Source: Chitinophaga tropicalis (lineage in GTDB: Bacteria > Bacteroidota > Bacteroidia > Chitinophagales > Chitinophagaceae). From it: a DNA stretch of 64,000 nucleotides. This document shows, piece after piece, positions 34,801 through 42,596 of this stretch. The position numbers and the translations under genes were made by a program. Position 1 is the stretch's first letter. Every line of letters begins with the position of its first letter. The stretch is taken from contig NZ_WRXN01000005.1 in NCBI RefSeq assembly GCF_009758205.1, positions 310,001 through 374,000 of the forward strand. Direction: 5' to 3'. The notes beneath the pieces were generated by a model. That model was not told where the DNA came from. It did not search any database and was given only the letters and a program-made list of their open reading frames with translations.

Positions 34801-35040
34801 CTCAAGAACTCAACCTGGTGGATGCGTAGCGGTAACTTTATCCGCCTGAAAAGTGTGGACCTGGGCTATACCTTCCCTGACTTCAGAAGAATGGGCCTGA
34901 AATCTCCCCGCCTCTATTTCTCTGCCAACAACCTCTTTACCATCAGCAACTTCAAACTGTGGGACGTGGAAATGGGCGGCAACGGACTGGGTTACCCTAT
35001 CCAATCTGTTTACAACATGGGCGCACAGCTGAATTTCTGA
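31834..35040 (+). CDS. SusC/RagA-type TonB-dependent receptor
   Basis: The 1068-residue outer-membrane transporter has a signal peptide (to about residue 29, KTYAQ) and a CarboxypepD_reg-like domain (about 35-110, ITVQGRVTSDSSALQSVTVV). The SusC joint VTITGFGGTQKKASM leads into a plug domain (about 118-235, ending IYGARGANGVVLINTKTG), and a 22-strand barrel follows to the C-terminal NMGAQLNF. With the adjacent SusD it imports oligosaccharides using TonB energy. It opens a four-gene operon with gaps of 17, 28 and 40 bp. The substrate is probably a uronate-containing glycan, judged only from the downstream lyase. Confidence 0.96.
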   Translation: MKKIRRNVANISTIVVLLFITCITQKTYAQDNEITVQGRVTSDSSALQSVTVVLKSDIRKSTLTNEKGYFSMKVPSNGVLIFSMIGFEKQEVPINGRPSLNVLLATKDNGLNEVTITGFGGTQKKASMVSAITTVNVKELKGPTGNLTNMLAGRIAGMISFQQSGEPGFGTNNSTFYIRGLSTFGTGKQDPLILIDGVESSATDMARVQPDDIADFSVLKDAAASSIYGARGANGVVLINTKTGKEGAAKFSFRAENRLSTNTKNFKMADNITYMNLANEATLTRSPTAIQPYTQNKINHTMAGDDPYLYPNNNWIKQLIRNTTRNQGYNLNISGGSSRARYYIAGTYNLDNGVLKVDPINSFNNNIKLANYSLRTNININVTNSTELIVRMYGQFDDYQGPIPEDNKTGGQTIFDKALRANPVMFPAVYPSSKLPYIEHPLFGSARTVTNGALSSTLYVNPYADMVKGYSVYKTSNIQPQLELKQNLNAITSGLSARAMGYLRRYTYYTVNRSYNPFYYSAIINPATQDYSLSVLNDGSATSVGTVGTEYLGYSEGNKTIDSRLWLEGSLNYNHTFGKLHTVGGTLISYMSSYETGNAGSVTASLPQRNQGLSGRFTYAYDDKYLVELNFGYNGSERFSEKKRYGFFPSAGLGYRISNEPFFEPLKKAVTDLKLRATYGIVGNDQIGKVEDRFFYLSNIDMNNAGYSASFGKNDGVGVYTRNGISISRYANPNITWELSRQINLGMDLRLFNDFDMTVDVYKQYRSQILQPKSYTESAYGLAVVPSSNYGKAETKGIDIAAKYQHSFSRDFWANIRGTFTWAVNKRTVTDEIQYPASLSHLSGKGRSVSQGWGYIAERLFIDQKEVENSPLQFSDAGLLAGDIKYRDVTGDGQINSDDMVPLGLPQQPEIIYGFGASLGYKRLDFSFYFQGSARSTFFIDPRAIQPFYQDKGYQTNLLQVVADSHWSNDNQDLYAFWPRMSTWRVESNLKNSTWWMRSGNFIRLKSVDLGYTFPDFRRMGLKSPRLYFSANNLFTISNFKLWDVEMGGNGLGYPIQSVYNMGAQLNF

Positions 35041-35057
35041 TGATGGTATAATGATTT

Positions 35058-37058
35058 ATGAACTCACATACTTCGAAAATGATCTCAATAACTAACAATA
35101 ATAAAAAACGTACCCGTTACAGCATTGCTGCAATACTGGTACTGGCGTTGGCTGCAGGTATCTCCTCCTGTAAGAAATACCTGGATGTGGTGCCGGATAA
35201 CGTGGCCGTACTGGAAAATGCCTTCAAACTGAGAGTAGAAGCAGAGAAATACCTGTTCACCTGCTATTCTTACATGCCTAAGAACGGTGATGGCTGGTAC
35301 AATGCAGCATTGACCTCTGCCGATGAGATATGGTATCCGCAAACAGACCAGAACCACTGGCACGCTGCATTCAGGATTGCCCAGGGCCAGCAGAACGTAG
35401 ATGCCCCCCTGTTTGACGAATGGACCGGCCTGCGCAAAGGAGGAACCGGCAATACCCGTTTCGATCACCAGAAAATGTGGGTAGGCATCCGTAACTGCAA
35501 CATCTTCCTGGAGAACATAACTGACCTGAACAAAGTGCCCGATATTACACCAGATGAGCGCTCTACCTGGATCGGTGAAGGGATGTTCCTGAAAGCATAC
35601 TATCTCTTCTATATGCTGCGCATGTACGGGCCAATTCCATTAGTTAAAGAAAACATACCTATAGATGCACCAATAGAAAGCACATTTTCAAAACGCATGC
35701 CGGTAGACTCCTGCGTAAACTATATTTCCAGCCTGCTGGATTCTGCCGCAGCAAGGCTGCCGGAAAGAATACAGGACGAGAATACGCAGCTGGGAAGAGC
35801 TACCAAACCAATTGCACTGTCTGTCAAAGCCCGCTTATGGGTAATGGCGGCCAGCCCGCTCTTCAACGGCAACCCTGACTATGCAAACTTCACAGACAAA
35901 GAAGGCGTACACCTGTTCAATCCTTCTGTCGATGCAGGCAAATGGGTAAAGGCCAGGGATGCAGTAAAAGCAGCGATCGAATCTGCCGAAAAAAATGGTT
36001 TTGCACTGTATAAGTATACAAATGATGTATTCAACCTCAACGCCGCCACCAAAATACAATTGAACATACGGAACGCTATGACCCAGAAATGGAACGTAGA
36101 ACACGTATGGGGCAACTCACAGATGTACTTTGCAAACCAGGCTTTGTGCATGCCTCCCATGGAAAGAGGTTCCAATACAGACAGAGGTACCTTACAGGGT
36201 GTATGGGCGCCACCTATCAAAATAGCCAAAATGTTCTATACAAAGAACGGTGTACCTATCGATGAAGACAAAACACTCAACTTCAACAATTACGAACAAC
36301 TGAGAACAGCAACAACAGACGAACGCTATTACATTGAGCCTAACTTTGTGACCGCCCGCCTGAACTTTGACAGGGAACCACGCTTCTATGCAGACCTTGG
36401 CTTTGACGGTGGTGTATGGTACCAGAAAGACGGTAACAGCACCGGCAGCGACATCAACACCTTCTACGTGAAAGCAAAGAACACAGAAAGAGCTGGTTTC
36501 GGGCACTATATCAACTGGAGCGAAACAGGATATTTTGTTAAGAAACTGGTAAGCTGGGAATCTACTACCAACAGTACCTCCTCTCCTACCTGGAGATCTT
36601 ACCCCTGGCCAGAAATGAGAATGGCGGATCTCTACCTGCTATATGCTGAAGCAGTGAACGAAGTAGACCCTGCTTCTTCTGTTGCCATTGAGTACCTGGA
36701 TAAAGTACGCGAACGTGCAGGGCTGAGCGGAGTTGTCACCTCCTGGAGCCAGTATTCTACCAACCCGACCAAATACGCATCGCAGGACGGTCTGAGAAAG
36801 ATCATTCACCACGAACGTGGCATTGAACTGGTGTTTGAAGGGCAACGTTTCTGGGACCTGCGCAGGTGGAAAGAAGCTGATGAAGAACTGAACAAGGATA
36901 TCACCGGCTGGAATATAACCGGTAAAACCGCCGATTCATATTACAAGGAAAGACTGATATTCAGCCAGAACTTTGTGGCTCCGCGCGACTACTTCTGGCC
37001 TATCGGCAACTACGACACCAGAAGGAACCTGAATCTTGTAGAAAATCCGGGATGGTAA
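35058..37058 (+). CDS. SusD/RagB-type surface glycan-binding lipoprotein
   Basis: The 666-residue lipoprotein has a signal ending ALAAGISSC with the lipid-attached Cys, followed by KKYLDVVPDN as in SusD proteins. The TPR-like helical scaffold (about residues 60-330) and the C-terminal SusD motifs follow (RMADLYLLYAEAVNEVDP, YLDKVRERAGLSG, HHERGIELVFEGQRFWDLRR). It forms the lid of the SusC transporter on the cell surface. An in-frame ATG at 35079 is an alternative start. Partnered with SusC, 17 bp upstream. Confidence 0.95.
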   Translation: MNSHTSKMISITNNNKKRTRYSIAAILVLALAAGISSCKKYLDVVPDNVAVLENAFKLRVEAEKYLFTCYSYMPKNGDGWYNAALTSADEIWYPQTDQNHWHAAFRIAQGQQNVDAPLFDEWTGLRKGGTGNTRFDHQKMWVGIRNCNIFLENITDLNKVPDITPDERSTWIGEGMFLKAYYLFYMLRMYGPIPLVKENIPIDAPIESTFSKRMPVDSCVNYISSLLDSAAARLPERIQDENTQLGRATKPIALSVKARLWVMAASPLFNGNPDYANFTDKEGVHLFNPSVDAGKWVKARDAVKAAIESAEKNGFALYKYTNDVFNLNAATKIQLNIRNAMTQKWNVEHVWGNSQMYFANQALCMPPMERGSNTDRGTLQGVWAPPIKIAKMFYTKNGVPIDEDKTLNFNNYEQLRTATTDERYYIEPNFVTARLNFDREPRFYADLGFDGGVWYQKDGNSTGSDINTFYVKAKNTERAGFGHYINWSETGYFVKKLVSWESTTNSTSSPTWRSYPWPEMRMADLYLLYAEAVNEVDPASSVAIEYLDKVRERAGLSGVVTSWSQYSTNPTKYASQDGLRKIIHHERGIELVFEGQRFWDLRRWKEADEELNKDITGWNITGKTADSYYKERLIFSQNFVAPRDYFWPIGNYDTRRNLNLVENPGW

Positions 37059-37086
37059 TATTCTTCAATCTCTCAATCTTATAACA

Positions 37087-38289
37087 ATGAGCAATAAAAA
37101 ACTTCTATATACATTCATAACGGCTGCAGCCTTTGCTACATTCTCCTGTACCAGGGACGAAGAACTGCACAAACCCATTAGCAGCAGTACTGCAATACCT
37201 GCACAGGTAACAGGTATCAAAGTTGAAAATCTTCCCGGCAAAGCTGTAGTATCCTATGTCCTGCCTAAAGATTCCAACCTGATGTATGTGAAAGCCACCT
37301 ACAAGCTGGCCAACGGCAACGAAGCATCAACCAAAGCTTCTTATTACTCTACCTCACTGACAGTGGAAGGGTTTGCAGATACCCTGGAACATGAAGTAAA
37401 ACTCTATTCCGTAAGCAGAAGCGAGGTAATGTCTGAGCCGCTCACCATAAAGATCAGGCCACAGGAAGCACCCATCTGGAAAGTATACAAGAGTATCAAT
37501 ATCCTGACTGCTTTTGGCGGATATAACATGAGCGCTGTCAATGAAACAAAAGCGGATATCAACATCCTCGTATTGAAAAAGAATGCCTTTAACGAGTACG
37601 AAACTGATATAGATAAAAGCGTGTATACCAGCACAGACTCCATCACATCCAAAGTACGCGGGCTGGATACCATCAACTATACCTATGGCTTCGTAGTAAA
37701 AGACAAATGGGGCAATATTACAGATACATTGTACCATACATTCAAACCGCTGTATGAAACAGAGTTCTCGCCTTCAAAGTTTGCTACATTCAACCTGCCT
37801 GGAGATGCTCCACAAGTAACAAACGGAGCTGCTTTGCAATACATCTGGGACGGCAAACTGGGCTGGCCCTACACCAGCTTCACCAACCAGGTGCCAGGCG
37901 GTCAGGGCCCCCATACCATCACCTTCGATCTTGGCACAACCGGTAAAGTAAGCCGCGTATGGATCAGACCCTATCCGGAAGGCAGCAGGTATTATTACCT
38001 GACCACCATGAAACGTTTCGAGATCTACGGTTCTGTCGCTCCTTCCCTGAGCGGTGCACTGGATGATTCCTGGGTACTGCTGGGCAGCTACACAGTAGTA
38101 AAACCATCAGGACTTCCATATGGTACCGATAACAGCGAAGACCAGGCAACTGCAGCCGCAGGCTTCAACTGGGACGCAGACCTGCTGGCGCCTAAGATCC
38201 GTTATATGCGCGTTCGCTGCCTGGAAAACTTTGCCGGCGGTACTTCACAAAGTATTAATGAGCTCAAGGTTTATGGCGATCCGCGTTAA
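37087..38289 (+). CDS. Surface lipoprotein with DUF4959, DUF5126 and DUF5000 domains
   Basis: The 400-residue protein has a lipobox (AFATFSC) and three modules. The first is an N-terminal DUF4959-like fibronectin-type domain (about 35-125, VTGIKVENLPGKAVVSYVLP). The second is a DUF5126-like middle domain (about 128-230). The third is a C-terminal DUF5000/F5-8 discoidin-like carbohydrate-binding domain (about 240-400, GQGPHTITFDLGTTGKVSRV, FEIYGS, KIRYMRVRCLENF). Such proteins sit beside SusCD pairs and bind glycan at the surface. Same operon as SusCD, 28-bp gap. Confidence 0.87.
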   Translation: MSNKKLLYTFITAAAFATFSCTRDEELHKPISSSTAIPAQVTGIKVENLPGKAVVSYVLPKDSNLMYVKATYKLANGNEASTKASYYSTSLTVEGFADTLEHEVKLYSVSRSEVMSEPLTIKIRPQEAPIWKVYKSINILTAFGGYNMSAVNETKADINILVLKKNAFNEYETDIDKSVYTSTDSITSKVRGLDTINYTYGFVVKDKWGNITDTLYHTFKPLYETEFSPSKFATFNLPGDAPQVTNGAALQYIWDGKLGWPYTSFTNQVPGGQGPHTITFDLGTTGKVSRVWIRPYPEGSRYYYLTTMKRFEIYGSVAPSLSGALDDSWVLLGSYTVVKPSGLPYGTDNSEDQATAAAGFNWDADLLAPKIRYMRVRCLENFAGGTSQSINELKVYGDPR

Positions 38290-38329
38290 TGATTGACCGG
38301 ATACTATTGCAAACACAAAAAAGAAAAAC

Positions 38330-39541
38330 ATGCCTAGTCAGAATAATAATAAAAGATCTCTCCTGCTGTTACTGGTAATGGGACTGGTTGCTGTCATGTC
38401 CTGTACCAAAGAAGATGAGTACAAAAAGTACATCACAAACGGGAGTGAAATACGTTATACCGGTAAACTGGATTCTATGGAGATCAGGTCCGGTTATAAC
38501 AGGGTGGAGGTCAGCGGACTTTTCATGGGAGACCCCAATGTAGCTTCCTGCAAGATATACTGGGACAGTCGCCGGGACTCTGTAACCCTGCTGGTTAAAC
38601 GTACCTCCGGTGTAGATACGCTGAGGCATATCATTAGCGGCCTGAGTGAAGGTTCACACTCATTCGAAATAGTTACTTTCGATATGTCAGGCAACCACTC
38701 GGTAAGCGTAAAAGGCTCCGGGTACGTATATGGAGACCGCTATAAAGGAGCGCTGCTCAACCGTCCCGTTACCAGCGCAGAGCTGGATGCAGAAGGCAAT
38801 GCAGTGATCACCTGGGGTGATTTTGACATCACCAGCGGCGCCAGGGGCACTATCCATACCTACACTAACAACAGTAATGAAACCGTATCTGTTTACGCTC
38901 CCGTACAACAAACCACTACCAAACTGCCTGGTTACAAAGCCGGCACCAGGTATGATTATAAAACCGTATACCTGCCAGACAGCAGCGCTATAGACACCTT
39001 CTACAGCGCTTCAGATAACCAGGGAGTAAAAGCCAATATCACGGCAACATATATCAAAAATGCCGGCCCTCCCTTCCTGGCTTCCAGCAGTGGAGGCAGA
39101 TGGGGTATTCCTGCCGACTGGACCGTTAATGCCGACGTAAAGAACGCCGGTGGTTACGGAGGCCTTGATGCAGGTAGCTGGCTGCCCAGCGCAGCACTGT
39201 CCATGGAAGCCGGCTGGGGATTGCCTGCCGTACCAAATGGCAAGATCTACCAGACCTTCACCCTGCCCGCAGGTAAATATGCCTTTGAGGTAGTAACAGG
39301 AGATTGCTCTGACTCTCCCACCACAAAGTATATATCAGTTGCCAAAGGCGCTTCATTACCTGATATAGATAATGTGGCTACTGAAGCGCTGCAGTATATC
39401 ACTATCAGCAAATACACTACCAACAAACTGCAATTTGAGCTGACAGAAGCCACACAGATATCTATCGGCTTCCAGGCCAAATTGCCGGATACCGGCACCT
39501 TCTTCAAAGTCTTCAATGTGAAACTGTATAGTATGCCATGA
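38330..39541 (+). CDS. Surface lipoprotein with DUF4998 and DUF5013-like domains
   Basis: The 403-residue lipoprotein (signal GLVAVMSC, followed by TKEDEYKKYITNGSEIRYTG) has a DUF4998-like N-terminal half (about 25-215, with RSGYNRVEVSGLFMGDP and YWDSRRDSVTLLVKR). Its C-terminal half (about 240-403) is a DUF5013-like beta-sandwich (YGGLDAGSWLPSAALSMEAG, YQTFTLPAGKYAFEV). This fits a second surface glycan-binding protein of the locus. It ends just before a terminator, so it is the last gene of the SusC operon. Confidence 0.85.
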   Translation: MPSQNNNKRSLLLLLVMGLVAVMSCTKEDEYKKYITNGSEIRYTGKLDSMEIRSGYNRVEVSGLFMGDPNVASCKIYWDSRRDSVTLLVKRTSGVDTLRHIISGLSEGSHSFEIVTFDMSGNHSVSVKGSGYVYGDRYKGALLNRPVTSAELDAEGNAVITWGDFDITSGARGTIHTYTNNSNETVSVYAPVQQTTTKLPGYKAGTRYDYKTVYLPDSSAIDTFYSASDNQGVKANITATYIKNAGPPFLASSSGGRWGIPADWTVNADVKNAGGYGGLDAGSWLPSAALSMEAGWGLPAVPNGKIYQTFTLPAGKYAFEVVTGDCSDSPTTKYISVAKGASLPDIDNVATEALQYITISKYTTNKLQFELTEATQISIGFQAKLPDTGTFFKVFNVKLYSMP

Positions 39542-39568
39542 TACTTGAATAAGTAAAAAATTATCCTG

Positions 39569-39601
39569 AAAGCGCTTTCGCATATGCGAAAGCGCTTTTT
39601 T
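39569..39601 (+). terminator. Terminator closing the SusC operon
   Basis: AAAGCGCTTTCGCAT followed directly by its reverse complement makes a 30-bp palindrome (39569-39598), then more T. It separates the SusC-SusD-lipoprotein operon from the lyase gene, which has its own promoter immediately after. Confidence 0.85.
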
Positions 39602-39616
39602 AATATTAGCAATTAA

Positions 39617-39645
39617 TTGTATTGGTTACTTTAAATGTATATTTG
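39617..39645 (+). promoter_or_regulatory. Complete Bacteroidota promoter for the lyase gene
   Basis: TTG at 39617-39619 and TATATTTG at 39638-39645 are separated by 18 bp, matching the Bacteroidota -33/-7 consensus. The expected transcript start (~39652) falls at the upstream ATG 39653, which therefore cannot be the start codon of a normal leader; this supports ATG 39707. Confidence 0.7.
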
Positions 39646-39706
39646 ACATGGGATGACTGTCGACACGCTCCCAGTGAACAATATTCAGATAATAACCGAA
39701 ACACCT

Positions 39707-40921
39707 ATGACCAGGAAAAACCTTCCAGTGCTAATCTGTGCCATTACACTGCTGGTATCTGTTGCCTGTAAAAAAGACGGGGATGCTACAACTGCCCCGC
39801 TGGCAATTAAGGACCATGACACCGCTTTCGTACATCCGGGCCTGTTAAACACACAAGCGGCATTTGACCGCATGAAGACAAAAGTAGATGCAGGCGCCGA
39901 ACCCTGGCTGTCAGGCTGGAACAAGCTGACATCCAATAACCACTCCTCTCTTACATGGAACATCAGCGCAGTACCTATTGTATACAGGGGCTATGATGGA
40001 GTACATGATGAGAATTACTCCCTGCTGTTCAATGATATAGCTGCCGCTTACGCTACTGCGGTAAGATGGAAAGTATCCGGCGATGAAGCCTATGCCAAAA
40101 AATCTATCGCTATCATGAACGCCTGGTCTTCCAAACTGACATTACTGGCCGGCAACAATGACTCCGTACTGGCTGCCGGGTTATATGGCTACCAGTTTGC
40201 CAATGCCGGCGAGATCATGCGAAACTATAAAGGCTGGAGCTCTTCAGAATTTGCCCGCTTCCAGAGAATGATGCTGGATATATTCTACCCGGTAAATCAC
40301 AGCTTCCTGACAAGAAAAGAAAGGTGCATGTCACATTTCTATGCCAACTGGGACCTCTGTAATATGTGCTCTGCATTAGCGATAGGAGTACTTTGTGATG
40401 ACAGGGATATCTACAATGAAGCCATCACCTACTTCAAATATGGCCCGGGAAATGGCGCTATTGACAAAGCCGTTTATTATATCCATCCGGATGGAACAGG
40501 ACAATGGCAGGAAAGCGGTCGCGATCAGGGGCATACTATGCTGGGTATGGCGCTTATGGGAGCTTTCTGTGAAATGGCATGGAGCCAGGGAGACGATATG
40601 TATGGTTATGATGATAACCGCTTCCTGAAAGGAGCCGAATACGTGGCAAAATATAACCTGATGGAAGATGTACCGTTCGTAACATATTCCAATTGCGTGG
40701 GAGTAACACAGACTGTAGTGAGTGAAGCTTCCCGAGGTAACTCACGCCCTGTATGGGAACTGATCTATAATCACTATGTAAAACGTAAAGGGCTGTCAGC
40801 TCCTTACACTGCCCGTTATGCTGAGAAAGTAAGGCCCGAAGGCGGTGGAGGGAACTATGGTTCCGGTAGCGGAGGATATGATCAGCTGGGATATGGTACA
40901 CTGACCTGTACTTTGCCATAA
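39707..40921 (+). CDS. Alginate-lyase-family lipoprotein
   Basis: The 404-residue protein (ATG 39707, chosen from the lipoprotein signal CAITLLVSVACKK and the promoter position) has the alpha/alpha-toroid pattern of the alginate lyase superfamily: HPGLLNTQAAFDRMKTKV near the N-terminus, SHFYANWDLCNMCSALAIG, IHPDGTGQWQESGRDQGHTM and a Gly-rich C-terminus (RPEGGGGNYGSGSGGYDQL). Such enzymes cleave uronate-containing polysaccharides by beta-elimination, probably at the outer surface or in the periplasm. Exact substrate is unproven. It stands downstream of the SusC operon with its own promoter. Confidence 0.8.
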   Translation: MTRKNLPVLICAITLLVSVACKKDGDATTAPLAIKDHDTAFVHPGLLNTQAAFDRMKTKVDAGAEPWLSGWNKLTSNNHSSLTWNISAVPIVYRGYDGVHDENYSLLFNDIAAAYATAVRWKVSGDEAYAKKSIAIMNAWSSKLTLLAGNNDSVLAAGLYGYQFANAGEIMRNYKGWSSSEFARFQRMMLDIFYPVNHSFLTRKERCMSHFYANWDLCNMCSALAIGVLCDDRDIYNEAITYFKYGPGNGAIDKAVYYIHPDGTGQWQESGRDQGHTMLGMALMGAFCEMAWSQGDDMYGYDDNRFLKGAEYVAKYNLMEDVPFVTYSNCVGVTQTVVSEASRGNSRPVWELIYNHYVKRKGLSAPYTARYAEKVRPEGGGGNYGSGSGGYDQLGYGTLTCTLP

Positions 40922-40937
40922 GGAACTTTTTAACATG

Positions 40938-40981
40938 CCGTAAAAATCGCTTTCCGCCTTCGGTGAAAGCGATTTTTACGG
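40938..40981. terminator. Bidirectional terminator between lyase and NadR-like gene
   Basis: A 17-bp perfect stem (CCGTAAAAATCGCTTTC and its complement at 40965-40981) with a 10-base loop lies between convergent genes. T-rich sequence lies inside each 3' arm and beyond it, so it can stop transcripts from both sides. Confidence 0.8.
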
Positions 40982-40999
40982 TAGTTTTTCTGATCTTTT

Positions 41000-41974
41000 T
41001 TATTTAAAAAAAGCTTCTATTGCCGTAGCAGCCTGTTCAAAACGTTGTTCCCAATCCCCGCAGATCTCAATATAGTTTATTCCATACTTCTCCAGTGTCT
41101 TCCTGTGTGAAACATCTAATAAATTCCTCTCCTCTTCGCTTAATCTTGTACCATCCTGCATATAAGGCACATCATTCTTCAGATAAAGATACAGACCGGC
41201 TTTATTCCTTTTAAAAACAGATGTATCTATAACAGGCTCTTCACCAAAAGCATATTGTGCATAGGACAATGTGATATGAATATCCGTATCGATGATCAGC
41301 AGCGGGCTTTTATCTGCAGCGGCAGCTATTCTCTCTGCATGCGTAACAGCTATCAACCGTATATCATCCATACTGAATTCATTTGAATCACTTACAATAT
41401 CCCGCCCTGCTTCCATTACAGCAGCACAGTGAAAATGCTTTGACAAACGTTCCGTAAGCGTGGTTTTACCGGTAGATTCAGTACCCAATATCACTACTTT
41501 GGTAACCAGGTCTTCCTTCACCCTGTAGGGCAGGTATTTCCAGTAAGCAGCAGGCTCTGTTCTGATACGGGTTGCAGAGACAGGGAATTGCACCCGCTCT
41601 TTATCAAAGAGGATATGACGGATGTTCATAAATCCTGCTACCAGGTCGCCATAAGGCTCAGAAGTGATAACAAGGGAATGCCCGGGTAAGAGCTTTAAGA
41701 ACTGCGCCGCCCATAGTTGAGATACTGTCTCTGACGTTACAGAGGTATTAGGAAGGAACGATTCTTCGTATTCGTATGTAATAACGCTGATGCGGGGTTC
41801 ATCCGCATAAATATCTTTCAGCCATTGTGTTCTGACTGCCGCAGGCAGCGTTTCCTTATCACCGCAGCAAACCAGTACGCTCAGGGCGTCGCAATGCTGC
41901 AATGCAAAACTGATCAACGCCTGGTGCCCCTTATGAAAAGGCATGAACTTCCCGAATACAAATGCTTTAATCAC
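41000..41974 (-). CDS. nadR: NadR-like NMN adenylyltransferase / ribosylnicotinamide kinase
   Basis: The 324-residue cytoplasmic protein has a nucleotidyltransferase domain (KAFVFGKFMPFHKGHQALI, later VSATRIR) and a C-terminal P-loop kinase domain (VVILGTESTGKTTLTERL, IIDTDIHITLSYAQ, LYLYLKNDVPYMQDGTR). It lacks the helix-turn-helix repressor domain of enterobacterial NadR. I favour the GTG at 41974, which puts homology at residue 2 and overlaps the PnuC stop by 8 bp; an ATG at 42013 would overlap by 47 bp. It would phosphorylate nicotinamide riboside and adenylate NMN to NAD. Confidence 0.88.
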   Translation of the reverse strand: MIKAFVFGKFMPFHKGHQALISFALQHCDALSVLVCCGDKETLPAAVRTQWLKDIYADEPRISVITYEYEESFLPNTSVTSETVSQLWAAQFLKLLPGHSLVITSEPYGDLVAGFMNIRHILFDKERVQFPVSATRIRTEPAAYWKYLPYRVKEDLVTKVVILGTESTGKTTLTERLSKHFHCAAVMEAGRDIVSDSNEFSMDDIRLIAVTHAERIAAAADKSPLLIIDTDIHITLSYAQYAFGEEPVIDTSVFKRNKAGLYLYLKNDVPYMQDGTRLSEEERNLLDVSHRKTLEKYGINYIEICGDWEQRFEQAATAIEAFFK

Positions 41975-42596
41975 GCGTGAGATATTTTCTCCATTGATAC
42001 CAGCCATACACACATATCCCTAAAAATACAACATACTCCGCTGCCAGGAAATAAATACCTTTCACCAGGTAAAGCACTACACTCACTATATCCACTATGA
42101 TCCACATGAACCAGTTCTCTATCTGTTTGCGCGCCTGCAGCATGATAGCCAGGATACTGCTGGTCATTACAAAAGCATCGGCAAAAGGATAGGAAGCAGG
42201 TAAAGGGAAATATACAGGCAGCCAGTGAGGCAGCTCCCTGATCAGACAACCTATGATCATTGTACCTGCTATCAGCAGCCACACCAGCAGCAATCGCCCC
42301 CGGTTATCTGAACGGGTAACAGGAACATCGGCTTTATTACTTTTCCAGTTACGCCATCCAAAGATGGTAACAACAAGAAAATATACCTGCAGGAACATGT
42401 CAGCATACAACTGTACCTGGTAGAATAATACGAACAATGCGATCTCATTGATGATACCGGAAGGCCATGTCAGGATATTGGCCCTGGAAGCGTAGTATAC
42501 TGAGATCAGCCCAAAGAGGGTGCCTATCAGTTCAATATAACTGAGATTATATCCCGCTACACTGAATGCAATATGCTCAATACTGAAAAAGTTCAT
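41967..42596 (-). CDS. pnuC: PnuC-type vitamin transporter
   Basis: The 209-residue, roughly 7-helix protein has the PnuC pattern (IELIGTLFGLISVYYASRAN, LTWPSGIINEIALF, YADMFLQVYFLVVTIFGWRN). PnuC proteins carry nicotinamide riboside (PnuT relatives carry thiamine) by facilitated diffusion, with trapping by phosphorylation. The start overlaps the receptor gene stop by one base (TAATG), and the NadR-like kinase follows. The downstream kinase argues for nicotinamide riboside over thiamine. Confidence 0.93.
   Translation of the reverse strand: MNFFSIEHIAFSVAGYNLSYIELIGTLFGLISVYYASRANILTWPSGIINEIALFVLFYQVQLYADMFLQVYFLVVTIFGWRNWKSNKADVPVTRSDNRGRLLLVWLLIAGTMIIGCLIRELPHWLPVYFPLPASYPFADAFVMTSSILAIMLQARKQIENWFMWIIVDIVSVVLYLVKGIYFLAAEYVVFLGICVYGWYQWRKYLTRD

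Noticed and set aside
39653..39706. Upstream ATG (39653) as the start of the lyase gene
   Set aside because: It coincides with the predicted transcript start and would place 18 residues ahead of a normal lipoprotein signal.
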